DNA of 64,000 nucleotides, from assembly GCA_016191555.1 (NCBI GenBank), contig JACPVX010000017.1, forward strand, positions 1 to 64,000, written 5' to 3'. Source of the DNA: Bacteroidota bacterium. GTDB lineage: Bacteria > Bacteroidota > Bacteroidia > Cytophagales > Cyclobacteriaceae. Shown piece by piece: positions 23,275 to 31,872 of this stretch. The notes under the pieces are model-generated. The model made no database searches. It worked only from the letters and a program-made list of their open reading frames with translations, and was not told the origin of the DNA. The translations under genes and the position numbers were made by a program. Numbering within the stretch: position 1 is the stretch's first letter; every line of letters starts with the position of its first letter.

Positions 23275-24159
23275 ATGAGCAACATAAAAAAAGAAGACGT
23301 TAAGCAAGAAGTGTTTGACCTTTACGATGATTACGCTCACAATCGTATTGAAAGACGTTTGTTTCTTGAGAAGCTATCCACCTATGCCGTGGGTGGAATC
23401 ACAGTGGCATCGCTGATGAGCTTCATCAGCCCCAACTATCATATCATCCAAGTTGAGCAAAATGATCCGCGATTAAAGTCAGATTATATCAATTACGATT
23501 CACCAAAAGGCGGAGGCTCGATCAAGGGATTATTATCGAAGTCGGTAGATGCCAAAGGCAAACTGCCTGGCGTGGTGGTGGTACATGAAAACCGTGGATT
23601 GAATCCCTACATTGAAGATGTGGGTCGAAGAACAGCGCTGGCCGGATTTATTTCGTTGGCACCCGATGCATTAACTCCGCTCGGAGGCTATCCCGGTAAT
23701 GATGACAAAGGCCGCGAACTGCAAAGCAAACGTGATCGTGCTGAAATGTTAGAAGATTTTATTGCGGCATTTAACTATCTTAAAGCTCATCCGGATTGCA
23801 ATGGAAAAGTAGGTGTAGTTGGTTTTTGCTTTGGCGGATGGATTTCAAATATGATGGCTGTTCGCATTCCAGATTTAGGTGCGGCCGTTCCATTCTATGG
23901 TGGTCAACCTACCGGTGATGATGTCTTGAAGATTAAGGCTCCTTTATTATTACACTATGCCGGTTTGGATACACGCGTAAACGAAGGCTGGCCTGCGTAT
24001 GAAAAAGCGTTGAAGGAAAACAACAAAGAGTTCACCGCTTACATTTACCCGGATGTTAACCACGGCTTCCACAACGACAGCACTCCGCGCTACGACAAGC
24101 CCGCTGCGGAACTGGCGTGGCAGAGAACGGTTGAATTTTTTAAGACCAAACTCAGTTGA
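23275..24159 (+). CDS. Dienelactone hydrolase family protein with Tat-like leader
   Basis: A 294-residue alpha/beta hydrolase. The DLH nucleophile is a cysteine, Cys185 in GFCFGG, with Asp232 (AGLDTRV) and His263 (NHGFHND) completing the triad and Glu105 (VHENRG) at the usual place. Unusually for a lactone hydrolase, residues 27-50 form a twin-arginine-type segment ([16 protein letters not shown], then hydrophobic), which suggests export or anchoring of a folded enzyme. About 24 polar residues precede the arginine pair. The substrate is unknown. Confidence 0.87.
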   Translation: MSNIKKEDVKQEVFDLYDDYAHNRIERRLFLEKLSTYAVGGITVASLMSFISPNYHIIQVEQNDPRLKSDYINYDSPKGGGSIKGLLSKSVDAKGKLPGVVVVHENRGLNPYIEDVGRRTALAGFISLAPDALTPLGGYPGNDDKGRELQSKRDRAEMLEDFIAAFNYLKAHPDCNGKVGVVGFCFGGWISNMMAVRIPDLGAAVPFYGGQPTGDDVLKIKAPLLLHYAGLDTRVNEGWPAYEKALKENNKEFTAYIYPDVNHGFHNDSTPRYDKPAAELAWQRTVEFFKTKLS

Positions 24160-24173
24160 GGCTGATTTGATAC

Positions 24174-24641
24174 TTATTTTGAAAGCAAGATCAGTACAAA
24201 AATCAAAGCAATTAAAATAAAAGGAGACCAACTGGTGCCTCCTTTTTTCTTCAGAAGACGCATTCTTTCATTTTCATCGGTTGTTCTTGCAAGAATACGA
24301 TGAATCACCTTATCTGCTTTTTTGAGATATAAATTGTTTCCCAAGAATCCGATGAATATTCCGAAAAAGATTTGGTAAAGTGTCGTTGCTGCTTGAATCA
24401 AATCTTCAGTCACACCAAAGAAATATAGGACGAGAGCAATAATGATGTCAGAAGCGAAAAAACAAAAAAGTACAAGTGCTAACTCAATGTACAGCTTGCG
24501 ATAGAAAAACCACAGTATTGTGCCTAACCAGGCGCTTACATTAAATGAATAACGATTTCCAGCATGATAATCCCGGTACATATCCAAATAATAACCGGAT
24601 AACCGACCAAAGTAAATTTTCAAGTAGCGTTCCTCAATCAT
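24174..24641 (-). CDS. DUF2628 family membrane protein
   Basis: A 155-residue protein that matches the DUF2628 pattern: a first segment with SAWLGTILWFFYRKLYIE, then two to three hydrophobic helices and a last helix at the C-terminus (FILIALIFVLILLSK). A short cytoplasmic loop (KADKVIHRILA) and a basic region (RMRLLKKKGG) separate them. The function of the family is unknown. It begins 6 bp after the mnmE stop on the same strand and is convergent with the hydrolase gene. Confidence 0.75.
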   Translation of the reverse strand: MIEERYLKIYFGRLSGYYLDMYRDYHAGNRYSFNVSAWLGTILWFFYRKLYIELALVLFCFFASDIIIALVLYFFGVTEDLIQAATTLYQIFFGIFIGFLGNNLYLKKADKVIHRILARTTDENERMRLLKKKGGTSWSPFILIALIFVLILLSK

Positions 24642-24647
24642 TGAAGA

Positions 24648-26009
24648 TTATTTGCCGATACAGAATTTCGAAAAAATATTCGCGAGTAGATCATCGCTTG
24701 TGATTTGCCCTGTGATCTCTCCCAGGTAATGCAAGGCTTGTCGGATGTCCATCGCTAAGAAATCTCCGGTTACAGCATGATCCATTCCGTGTAACACACG
24801 ATCGAGCGCATCGTTGGTTTGAACTAAATTCTGATAATGGCGCATGTTGGTTACTACCACATCGCCTTGTTTGATTTCTTTGATTTGAAAAAACGAAACA
24901 ATCTTGTCTTTGAGTTGCGAAAGATTGGTTTTTGCAAAAGCGGAGATGAGAATAAAATCATTCGGTAACTGTTCGATGACTTCTTTCTTCGCCTGATCGA
25001 TCTTATTCCCAATTTTCATGTAGGGGATACCCAACGATTGAAGCTCTTTTTCCTGCCCGTGTATTTCTTCGAGAGAAGTCTGAGCGAGATCAAACAGATA
25101 TAAAATAAGCGAGGCGTTTTTCATGCGCTCGCGCGTACGCTCTACGCCAATGGATTCTACTACATCCGCTGTTTCGCGTAAGCCGGCCGTATCCATAAAA
25201 CGAAAGTTGACCCCACCAATCACCACTTCATCTTCAATCACATCGCGTGTGGTGCCGGGAATGTCGGAAACAATGGCCTTCTCTTCGTTGAGCAAGGCAT
25301 TCAGCAACGTAGACTTTCCCGCATTGGGTTTTCCGGCAATCACAGTGGGTACTCCATTTTTAATCACGTTACCCTGATCAAATGATTGAATAAGCGACTG
25401 TAGATAGATTTGTATCTGCTGAATTAACTTCTTGAGGTCTTCGCGTTTGGCAAACTCAACATCTTCTTCACCAAAGTCCAACTCCAATTCAATGAGCGAA
25501 GCAAAATGAATCAATTCTTCACGCAGGTGCTGAATCTCTTTCGAAAATCCACCGCGCATTTGGTTGAGTGCCGCTTGTCGTGCGTTGTCGTTTTCAGCAT
25601 GAATCAAATCAGCCACAGCTTCCGCTTGCGCCAGATCAAAGCGTCCGTTAAAAAAGGCGCGTTGTGTGAACTCACCCGGCTTTGCGAGACGTGCGCCCTG
25701 CGCCATCAATAACTTGATAATTTCTTTTACAATTACCGGAGATCCGTGACACGAAATCTCCACGGAGTTTTCTTTGGTGAAGGAGTGTGGCTCTTTGAAA
25801 ATGGCCACCATCACCTCATCTATCGTTCTTCCTTTCTCGCCCAGTCCGCCTAAGTGAACGGTGTGACTGGGTTGCTGCAATAAATTTTTTCCTTTAAAAA
25901 CCTGCTGGGTTATTTCGATGGCATTTTTGCCTGATAAGCGAATGACTGCAAGCGCGCTAATGCCGGGAGGTGTGGCGAGTGCGATGATGGTATCGTCAAT
26001 GGAATTCAA
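24648..26009 (-). CDS. mnmE: tRNA modification GTPase MnmE
   Basis: A 453-residue enzyme that, with MnmG, adds the carboxymethylaminomethyl group at U34 of certain tRNAs. The N-terminal folate-binding domain (TIIALATPPGISALAVIRLSG) leads to a helical region holding the GTPase, with P-loop GKPNAGKST, G3 DTAGLRET and G4-like GNKIDQ. The C-terminus ends in the essential motif FCIGK. The length and motifs are complete. mnmG is not in the window. Confidence 0.97.
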   Translation of the reverse strand: MNSIDDTIIALATPPGISALAVIRLSGKNAIEITQQVFKGKNLLQQPSHTVHLGGLGEKGRTIDEVMVAIFKEPHSFTKENSVEISCHGSPVIVKEIIKLLMAQGARLAKPGEFTQRAFFNGRFDLAQAEAVADLIHAENDNARQAALNQMRGGFSKEIQHLREELIHFASLIELELDFGEEDVEFAKREDLKKLIQQIQIYLQSLIQSFDQGNVIKNGVPTVIAGKPNAGKSTLLNALLNEEKAIVSDIPGTTRDVIEDEVVIGGVNFRFMDTAGLRETADVVESIGVERTRERMKNASLILYLFDLAQTSLEEIHGQEKELQSLGIPYMKIGNKIDQAKKEVIEQLPNDFILISAFAKTNLSQLKDKIVSFFQIKEIKQGDVVVTNMRHYQNLVQTNDALDRVLHGMDHAVTGDFLAMDIRQALHYLGEITGQITSDDLLANIFSKFCIGK

Positions 26010-26066
26010 TACAAAGTAATTTTCGCAAAGGTAGAGAAACTTTGTTTGTTACGAATCAAAGAAGAA

Positions 26067-27947
26067 CTAACGCACAATCAAAACTGGAATATCCACCCGA
26101 TGTCTCACCGTATCAACGGTAGTTCCGAAGATAAGATCTTTGGCCCACTTGTGTCCATGCGCACCCATCACCAGCAAGTCGGAGTTGAAGCGTGTTACAA
26201 TTTCCGGAATGATCTGCTTGGGATTACCATAACCTATTTCTACCTGCACCTGATAGCCTTGCTGTTGTAATTGCTCTGCGTAATTCTTCAATGCTGCTTT
26301 GTCGTCATCCGATTCGCGATCCGCAATTTCACTTCCATACCAAATGGCGCCAGCGGTTTCCACAATGTGTACCAGTAGATAAGTGGCTTCTTTGCCGCCT
26401 TGTGCTACTGCATTGCTGATGGAAACCGAGTCTACTTTACTGAAGTCGATGGTGATAGCTACCCGCTTATAGTTAGGTTTGACCAATGGCTCTAACACAG
26501 AAGCTGTCCCGTGAGGTGAGCGTGCATTTTTCTCCAGCCTGCGCTGATCAAACAACGGCTTGAAGGTAATGTAGAGTAATAGTACGCCTGTTGCCAAACA
26601 AATCGGAATGACTAACATCCAGATCATCCACTCGTTTTCGCCTGCGCTCGCCAGCCAACCTTTAATTTCCTGCAGGACGAGTTTTACGTTGAGCGATACA
26701 ATAATGAATGCAATGATCCATGCAGCAATTTTCACCCAAGGCTTAATGGCAAACACACCCATTTTTTCCTTATCGCTGGTAAAGTGAATGAGCGGAATTA
26801 CCGCAAATCCGAGTTGCAAGCTCAACACCACCTGACTAAAGACGAGCAACTCACCTGTTTTACCTTCGCCATACATCAGGATCACCACATAAGCTGGTAC
26901 AATGGCAATTAAGCGAGTAATGAGCCTACGAAGCCACGGAGCGATGCGCAAATTCAAATATCCTTCCATCACCACTTGCCCAGCCAGTGTTCCTGTGATG
27001 GTAGAACTTTGTCCCGCAGCCACCAATGCCACACCAAACAAAATAGATGCCCACTTCGTGCCGGTGAGTGGTGCTAAGAATTTGTACGAATCTTGAATAT
27101 CGGATACTTCAAACATGCCGGCTCGAAAGAAAGTAGAGGCGGCTAGGATGAGAATGGCTGCGTTGACGAAGAAGGCGGCATTTAAGGCAATGGCCGAATC
27201 AATAAAGTTGTATTTAATGGCCGACCAGATTCCCTTTTCGGAAGTATCAATTCTACGGGTTTGCACGAGCGAAGAGTGCAAATAGAGATTGTGAGGCATC
27301 ACCGTAGCACCGATAATTCCGATCGCGATGTACAACGCTTCGTCTGAAGGGATGGAAGGAATAAACCCTTTCGCCAGTTCCCCCATGTCGGGCTTGGCCC
27401 AAATCATCTCCATTAAAAACGAAACCCCGATAATCGCGACCAAGGCAATGATAAATGCCTCAATCTTGCGCATGCCATAACTTTGCAACACTAATAATAG
27501 GAGGGTGTCGAGCACGGTCAATGAAACTCCCCAAATCAGCGGCAAGCCAAAGAGCAATTGCAAGCCAATGGCCATACCCAATACTTCGGCCAGGTCGCAG
27601 GCGGCAATGGCGATCTCAGCTAAAATCCACAAACAAAAATTGACGATAGGGTGGTAGGAACTGCGCGAGGCTTGGGCTAAGTCGAGTTGCCGGACTACGC
27701 CCAACCTGGCACTTAGACTTTGCAGCAACAATGCCATGAGGTTCGACATTAATAATACCCAAATCAGGGCATACCCAAATTTGCTACCCCCGGCTATATC
27801 GGTGGCCCAGTTTCCGGGGTCCATATACCCAACACTTACCAGATAAGCAGGCCCCAAAAAGGCCAACAATTTGCGGATGCCTTTGCGATTGGTGGCATCG
27901 ACCGAGGCGTTTACTTCGCTGAGAGATTTACGGGAAGGGGAGTTCAT
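26067..27947 (-). CDS. mntH: Nramp manganese/divalent-metal transporter fused to a universal stress domain
   Basis: A 626-residue inner-membrane transporter. Residues 1-470 are Nramp, with about eleven helices, the metal-binding DPGN at 43-46 in helix 1 and MPHNLYLHSSL in helix 6. Residues from about 490 to the end are a UspA-type nucleotide-binding domain (KRVAITIDFSKVDS, then LLVMGAHGHKWAKDLIFGTTVDTV) that plain MntH lacks. The family imports Mn2+ (or Fe2+) with protons. Its start overlaps the mntR stop by 4 bp, so it is translationally coupled to a metal-sensing repressor. Confidence 0.93.
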   Translation of the reverse strand: MNSPSRKSLSEVNASVDATNRKGIRKLLAFLGPAYLVSVGYMDPGNWATDIAGGSKFGYALIWVLLMSNLMALLLQSLSARLGVVRQLDLAQASRSSYHPIVNFCLWILAEIAIAACDLAEVLGMAIGLQLLFGLPLIWGVSLTVLDTLLLLVLQSYGMRKIEAFIIALVAIIGVSFLMEMIWAKPDMGELAKGFIPSIPSDEALYIAIGIIGATVMPHNLYLHSSLVQTRRIDTSEKGIWSAIKYNFIDSAIALNAAFFVNAAILILAASTFFRAGMFEVSDIQDSYKFLAPLTGTKWASILFGVALVAAGQSSTITGTLAGQVVMEGYLNLRIAPWLRRLITRLIAIVPAYVVILMYGEGKTGELLVFSQVVLSLQLGFAVIPLIHFTSDKEKMGVFAIKPWVKIAAWIIAFIIVSLNVKLVLQEIKGWLASAGENEWMIWMLVIPICLATGVLLLYITFKPLFDQRRLEKNARSPHGTASVLEPLVKPNYKRVAITIDFSKVDSVSISNAVAQGGKEATYLLVHIVETAGAIWYGSEIADRESDDDKAALKNYAEQLQQQGYQVQVEIGYGNPKQIIPEIVTRFNSDLLVMGAHGHKWAKDLIFGTTVDTVRHRVDIPVLIVR

Positions 27948-28597
27948 AGGGTAACTAGAATGTTTTCAGAGACTTCTTTCGAGATAAAGTAATGTTGCGA
28001 TTCAATGGCTACTTGCAGGCTGCCATCATATTCTTCTTTAGAGATAACCGTTAGTTTTTTTCCTGGCTTGGCACCAATCTTTTCCAGGTATTTAAGCAGG
28101 TTGGAATCAGAATCTTTCACAGCAACGATGGTACTTTCGCTGCCTGTAGCCAGATTTTTTAAGGCCGTTTTTTCCAGTTTTTTGATTTTGCCCTGTGCAT
28201 TTGGAATGGGGTCACCGTGCGGATCGACTTGCGGATAACCCAGAAACTCATCGATCTTTTCGATCAATAATGTGGACTTGATGTGCTCCAGTTGCTCAGC
28301 CACCTCGTGTACTTCGTCCCATTTAAAGCCAAGGGTTTGAACCAGAAAAGTCTCCCAAAGGCGATGTTTCCGGATCACAGCCAGCGCCACCGACTTGCCT
28401 TTGTTGGTGATTTTCACGCCATAATATTTCTCATAACTGATGAATTCTTTGGTCGAAAGTTTCTTCACCATATCCGTGACGGAGGCCGCTTTGGTGTTCA
28501 GCGCCTCGGCCAGTTCGTTGGTTAGAACGGCTTTTTCACCGGCATCAGAAAGATGGTAAATCGACTTGAGGTAGTTCTCTTCAGCTAGACTAAGCAT
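27944..28597 (-). CDS. mntR: DtxR/MntR-family metal-dependent transcriptional regulator
   Basis: A 217-residue repressor. The N-terminal winged helix (LAEENYLKSIYHLSD, LNTKAASVTDMVKKLS) is followed by the metal-binding dimerisation domain (HRLWETFL, HEVAEQLEHIKS) and a C-terminal FeoA-like domain (from about residue 145). It heads the operon with mntH, so it probably reports intracellular manganese or iron to limit uptake. Inverted TTTAG/CTAAA half-sites overlap its own predicted -7 box, pointing to autoregulation. Confidence 0.92.
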   Translation of the reverse strand: MLSLAEENYLKSIYHLSDAGEKAVLTNELAEALNTKAASVTDMVKKLSTKEFISYEKYYGVKITNKGKSVALAVIRKHRLWETFLVQTLGFKWDEVHEVAEQLEHIKSTLLIEKIDEFLGYPQVDPHGDPIPNAQGKIKKLEKTALKNLATGSESTIVAVKDSDSNLLKYLEKIGAKPGKKLTVISKEEYDGSLQVAIESQHYFISKEVSENILVTL

Positions 28598-28622
28598 ACG
28601 AAATCGTTGATGCTCAAAGCTA

Positions 28623-28659
28623 CAAATTTAGACTCACCTAAAAAAATGTTTAGACCTAA
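28623..28659 (-). promoter_or_regulatory. mntR-mntH promoter with overlapping DtxR-type operator
   Basis: On the minus strand TAAATTTG (28623-28630) matches the Bacteroidota -7 box exactly. Overlapping it is the inverted repeat TTTAGGTGAGTCTAAA (28627-28642), which resembles DtxR/MntR operators. A second related site, TTAGGTCTAA (28650-28659), lies 7 bp upstream. A repressor bound here would cover the promoter. The transcription start would fall shortly before the mntR ATG. Confidence 0.55.
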
Positions 28660-28663
28660 TTGA

Positions 28664-29782
28664 TTAATTGAGGAGCTTCTCAACCACCTCCAGAAGTTTG
28701 GGTTCCTCATCCGCCCAGGTCACTCCGGTTGGCGATTGATCGTAAAAATGAGACTCCTTCATGGACTGTTGAATGAGTCTTAAATCGGGTTGAGAAAAGT
28801 TGACAATCACTGCGGCATGGTAGGGCTTGCACAACTCCACCCAGGGTTCGTAATCCTGCAAAAGGATAGGAAGCCGGCACCCCAAATATTCATACAATTT
28901 GGTCGGAATGGAGTTCGCGGAGTGTGGCGAGGGAGGGTAGTAAATGATCCCAAAATCGGCTTCAGCAATGGCCTCAAAAATCTGAGAATGGGGCACCAAT
29001 TTCTGACCGCCTTTTAAGCGAATAAAGGGTTGGTTTTCGATGGCTTGAAGGAGCCGCTGGTAAGTTTCGGGTTGGGCACAATACCCCACGATCATCAGCT
29101 CAACTGCCTCATTTTGTTGGTGGAGTTTCTCGGCCAGTTCGATGACTTGAAACACCCCGGTGCTCTCGGCCAACGTTCCGGTGAACAACAGCCGGATTTT
29201 CCCAGGCTTCGGATCACGCTGAAAGGAAGCTGGAACCCGAACTTTATTTTCGAGCACGGTAGATTTATTTTTCACGAAAGTGAGCTCCTTCTTATACCCT
29301 TTTTCCGCCAAAAAAAGGCAGTCAAAAAAAGGCGAAAAGCATCGTTCTTTTAGCCGAACAAGCGAGGCCAATGGCCATCGTAAAAACTTCGGAAAGGCAT
29401 CGGTCAAAAGAATATTTCGGTAGTAATTCTCACGGATGTCATAGATAATCAGGCTCCCAAAGAATATTCTGTTCAGAATACCAACTATCAGTAATTCATG
29501 GGAATTAACTATCACCATGTCAGGCTTTACTTGAATACACTTTCTGAGTATTTTGAACGGAATCAGCACCCTGAGCGAACTCAATCTTCTGAAAAATGGA
29601 AGTGGTAAAAGGGTGATGCCGTTCTCATTAGGCACTGCCAAACGGCTAGGAAATCCGATCACAAAAACCTCGAATTTTTGGGTGCCTGCCAGCGATCTTC
29701 CCAACTTCTCGAGCATGCGGGTATCATCCACCGGTTTGAGCACCGAAGCAATGACTATTCTCCGTTTTTTTATTTCTTGCAT
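28664..29782 (-). CDS. Glycosyltransferase, family 4-like
   Basis: A 372-residue GT-B glycosyltransferase. The N-terminal half has an acceptor-domain start (RIVIASVLKPVDDTRM) and HELL. The C-terminal nucleotide-sugar domain has IRLLFTGTLAEST, then ELMIVGYC and the conserved acidic motif NSIPTKLYEYLGCRLPI. It is probably a cytoplasmic or membrane-associated enzyme of polysaccharide or glycolipid synthesis; the sugar cannot be deduced. No other polysaccharide gene is adjacent. It is divergent from dapD across only 24 bp. Confidence 0.85.
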   Translation of the reverse strand: MQEIKKRRIVIASVLKPVDDTRMLEKLGRSLAGTQKFEVFVIGFPSRLAVPNENGITLLPLPFFRRLSSLRVLIPFKILRKCIQVKPDMVIVNSHELLIVGILNRIFFGSLIIYDIRENYYRNILLTDAFPKFLRWPLASLVRLKERCFSPFFDCLFLAEKGYKKELTFVKNKSTVLENKVRVPASFQRDPKPGKIRLLFTGTLAESTGVFQVIELAEKLHQQNEAVELMIVGYCAQPETYQRLLQAIENQPFIRLKGGQKLVPHSQIFEAIAEADFGIIYYPPSPHSANSIPTKLYEYLGCRLPILLQDYEPWVELCKPYHAAVIVNFSQPDLRLIQQSMKESHFYDQSPTGVTWADEEPKLLEVVEKLLN

Positions 29783-29806
29783 CGAACTTTAAAATTAGAA
29801 CATAAA

Positions 29807-30619
29807 ATGCAACTACAGGAACAAATCGAATTGGCTTGGGCGAACCGGGAATTGTTGAAAGATGTGGACACGCAAGAAGCCATTCGGGAGGTGGTGAGCC
29901 AACTGGACAAAGGGGTGCTGCGGGTGGCCGAACCGGCCGGTGATGGATGGAAAGTAAACGAGTGGATTAAGAAGGCAGTGATCCTTTATTTCCCCATCCA
30001 ACAGATGCAAACTATTGAAGTGGGGCCCTTTGAATTTCACGATAAAATTGCCCTCAAAAAGCACTACGAAAAGCTGGGTGTCAGGGTGGTGCCGCATGCC
30101 ATCGCACGCTATGGTTCTTACCTCAGCAAAGGGGTAATTATGATGCCATCTTATGTAAACATTGGGGCGTATGTGGATGAAGGTACGATGGTTGATACTT
30201 GGGCTACGGTCGGTAGTTGCGCGCAGGTGGGGAAGCATGTTCACCTGAGTGGAGGTGTCGGTTTAGGCGGGGTGCTCGAACCCGTTCAGGCTGCTCCAGT
30301 TATTATTGAAGACAATGCGTTTATTGGCTCACGTTGTATCATTGTGGAAGGCGTTCGAATTGGAAAAGAGGCTGTTCTCGGAGCTAATGTGGTGCTCACA
30401 GCCAGTTCCAAAATAATTGATGTAACAGGCTCTACACCAGTAGAATACAAAAGTTATGTACCACCCAGATCGGTCGTGATACCGGGCACTATTCCCAAAA
30501 AGTTTGCCGCTGGCGAATATCAGGTGCCTTGTGCTCTGATTATTGGCACACGTAAAGAAAGTACCGACAAAAAGACTTCTTTAAATGATGCTTTACGCGA
30601 AAACGGTGTTTCCGTATAG
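29807..30619 (+). CDS. dapD: 2,3,4,5-tetrahydropyridine-2,6-dicarboxylate N-succinyltransferase
   Basis: A 270-residue acyltransferase of the lysine/diaminopimelate pathway that succinylates tetrahydrodipicolinate. The left-handed beta-helix hexapeptide repeats are clear (SYVNIGAYVDEGTMVDTWATVGSCAQVG), as is the family segment GGVGLGGVLEP. The frame is open 43 codons upstream into the divergent glycosyltransferase gene. The ATG at 29807 starts at the known family N-terminus (MQLQEQIELAWANR). It is downstream in the pathway from DapA, which is also encoded in this window. Confidence 0.95.
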   Translation: MQLQEQIELAWANRELLKDVDTQEAIREVVSQLDKGVLRVAEPAGDGWKVNEWIKKAVILYFPIQQMQTIEVGPFEFHDKIALKKHYEKLGVRVVPHAIARYGSYLSKGVIMMPSYVNIGAYVDEGTMVDTWATVGSCAQVGKHVHLSGGVGLGGVLEPVQAAPVIIEDNAFIGSRCIIVEGVRIGKEAVLGANVVLTASSKIIDVTGSTPVEYKSYVPPRSVVIPGTIPKKFAAGEYQVPCALIIGTRKESTDKKTSLNDALRENGVSV

Positions 30620-30631
30620 CGTGGCACGGCC

Positions 30632-30663
30632 TTTGTCATAGATTAATAGAACTATTAACTTTG
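30632..30663 (+). promoter_or_regulatory. Promoter for the DUF3108 gene, near-leaderless
   Basis: TTTG (30632-30635), a 20-base spacer, then TAACTTTG (30656-30663), a perfect match to TAnnTTTG. The ATG is only 3 bases further on, so transcription would start at or just after the start codon. Confidence 0.6.
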
Positions 30664-30666
30664 TTT

Positions 30667-31473
30667 ATGCGCTACCTCTTCGGTTTAGTTATTCTGGCTA
30701 TGGCCAGCTTTGCGTTCAATCAGGATGACTCTGCTTTGAAAAGCCAATCGGCTATCGCTACTGGAGAAAAGCTGGAATACCGTATGTATCTGGGCATTTT
30801 TACTGTGGGGAAGGGCATAACCACCGTGGATAAAGAGTTATACACCCGCAACGACCGGCAGTGCTTTAAGGTAGATGCTTTCATGGAAACCTCCGGAATG
30901 GCCACTTGGATATCAAAGGTAAACGACAACTGGGGCGCGTATGTGGATGCTCAGGAAATTGTCACCCACGAGTCGTATAGAAAGCTAAGGGAGGGGAAAT
31001 ATCGGTTGGATGAATTGATTAAATACGATCACCAGAAAGACAAAGCTTATGTGCACGTGGCTGATAAAACCACCGGAAAGTTTGGCGAGCCTAAAGAATA
31101 TGTGACTCCCGATAATGTACGCGACATCGTGGCTGGTTTCATGTATTTACGCATTATCGACTTTGCCAAGTACAAGGTAAAAGACACGCTTACCGTTTCC
31201 GGATTCTTTGAAGACACGGCCTACAAATTCAAGATTATCTATTACGGCAAGGAGACGGTCAGTACAGATTTGGGCAAATTCCCTTGCCACAAGTTAGTGC
31301 CCATCATGCCTGATAATTCTTTGTTCCGAGGTGAGAATTCGGTCACTGCCTGGATATCAGCTGATGCCAACCAGATCCCTGTAAAGGTAGATGCCAAGAT
31401 GTTTGTGGGCCATGCCGGCACAGAATTGACCAGCTTCCGAGGTCTACGAAATCAAGTAAAGATTATCCGCTGA
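30667..31473 (+). CDS. DUF3108 domain protein, secreted
   Basis: A 268-residue protein with an N-terminal signal-like helix (MRYLFGLVILAMASFAF) and a DUF3108 domain: GEKLEYRMYLGIFTVGKG near the start, YRLDELIKYDH in the middle, and FPCHKLVPIMPDNSLF towards the end. The fold is a periplasmic beta-rich domain related to LolA-like shapes; the function is unknown. A TTG two codons upstream lies within the -7 box, so I chose the ATG. It ends 1 bp from the stop of the convergent response regulator gene. Confidence 0.82.
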   Translation: MRYLFGLVILAMASFAFNQDDSALKSQSAIATGEKLEYRMYLGIFTVGKGITTVDKELYTRNDRQCFKVDAFMETSGMATWISKVNDNWGAYVDAQEIVTHESYRKLREGKYRLDELIKYDHQKDKAYVHVADKTTGKFGEPKEYVTPDNVRDIVAGFMYLRIIDFAKYKVKDTLTVSGFFEDTAYKFKIIYYGKETVSTDLGKFPCHKLVPIMPDNSLFRGENSVTAWISADANQIPVKVDAKMFVGHAGTELTSFRGLRNQVKIIR

Positions 31474-31474
31474 G

Positions 31475-31864
31475 TTAATTCGCGCTGAGCAATTCGGTGA
31501 AGCGCTCGATGGTGACTGGCTTAATTACGAAATCTTTCACTTCAGTAAATTCGCGTGCCCGGTTCATGTCTCTTGGATCGATGGAGGAACTGACCATATA
31601 GATCGGAAAATCTTTGGCAAGTTTGGTCTTTAATTTTTCAAAATCCTCCAGAAACATCCAGCCATCTACAATCGGCATGTTAATGTCTAAAAAGAGGAAG
31701 TCGGGAAGACGGTCAGAATTAGAAGCATTTTTCTCTAAGTAGAGCAATGCCTCATTACCATTTTCGAAATGCAGAATCTCATTCGCAAGCTTTGCTGATT
31801 CAATCAAACGGGTGGCCGTAAATTGGAAAATCGAATCATCATCAACTAAAGCGACAAGAGGCAT
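31475..31864 (-). CDS. Single-domain response regulator
   Basis: A 129-residue receiver domain with no output domain. The acidic pocket is DDD (8-10), the phosphorylation site is Asp60 in FLFLDINMP, the switch Ser is in VSSS, and the conserved Lys is Lys115 in VIKPVT. Such CheY-like proteins act by protein contact or in phosphorelays. It follows the PAS kinase after 8 bp on the same strand, so that kinase is the likely phosphate donor. Confidence 0.93.
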   Translation of the reverse strand: MPLVALVDDDSIFQFTATRLIESAKLANEILHFENGNEALLYLEKNASNSDRLPDFLFLDINMPIVDGWMFLEDFEKLKTKLAKDFPIYMVSSSIDPRDMNRAREFTEVKDFVIKPVTIERFTELLSAN

Positions 31865-31872
31865 AAAAGTAG

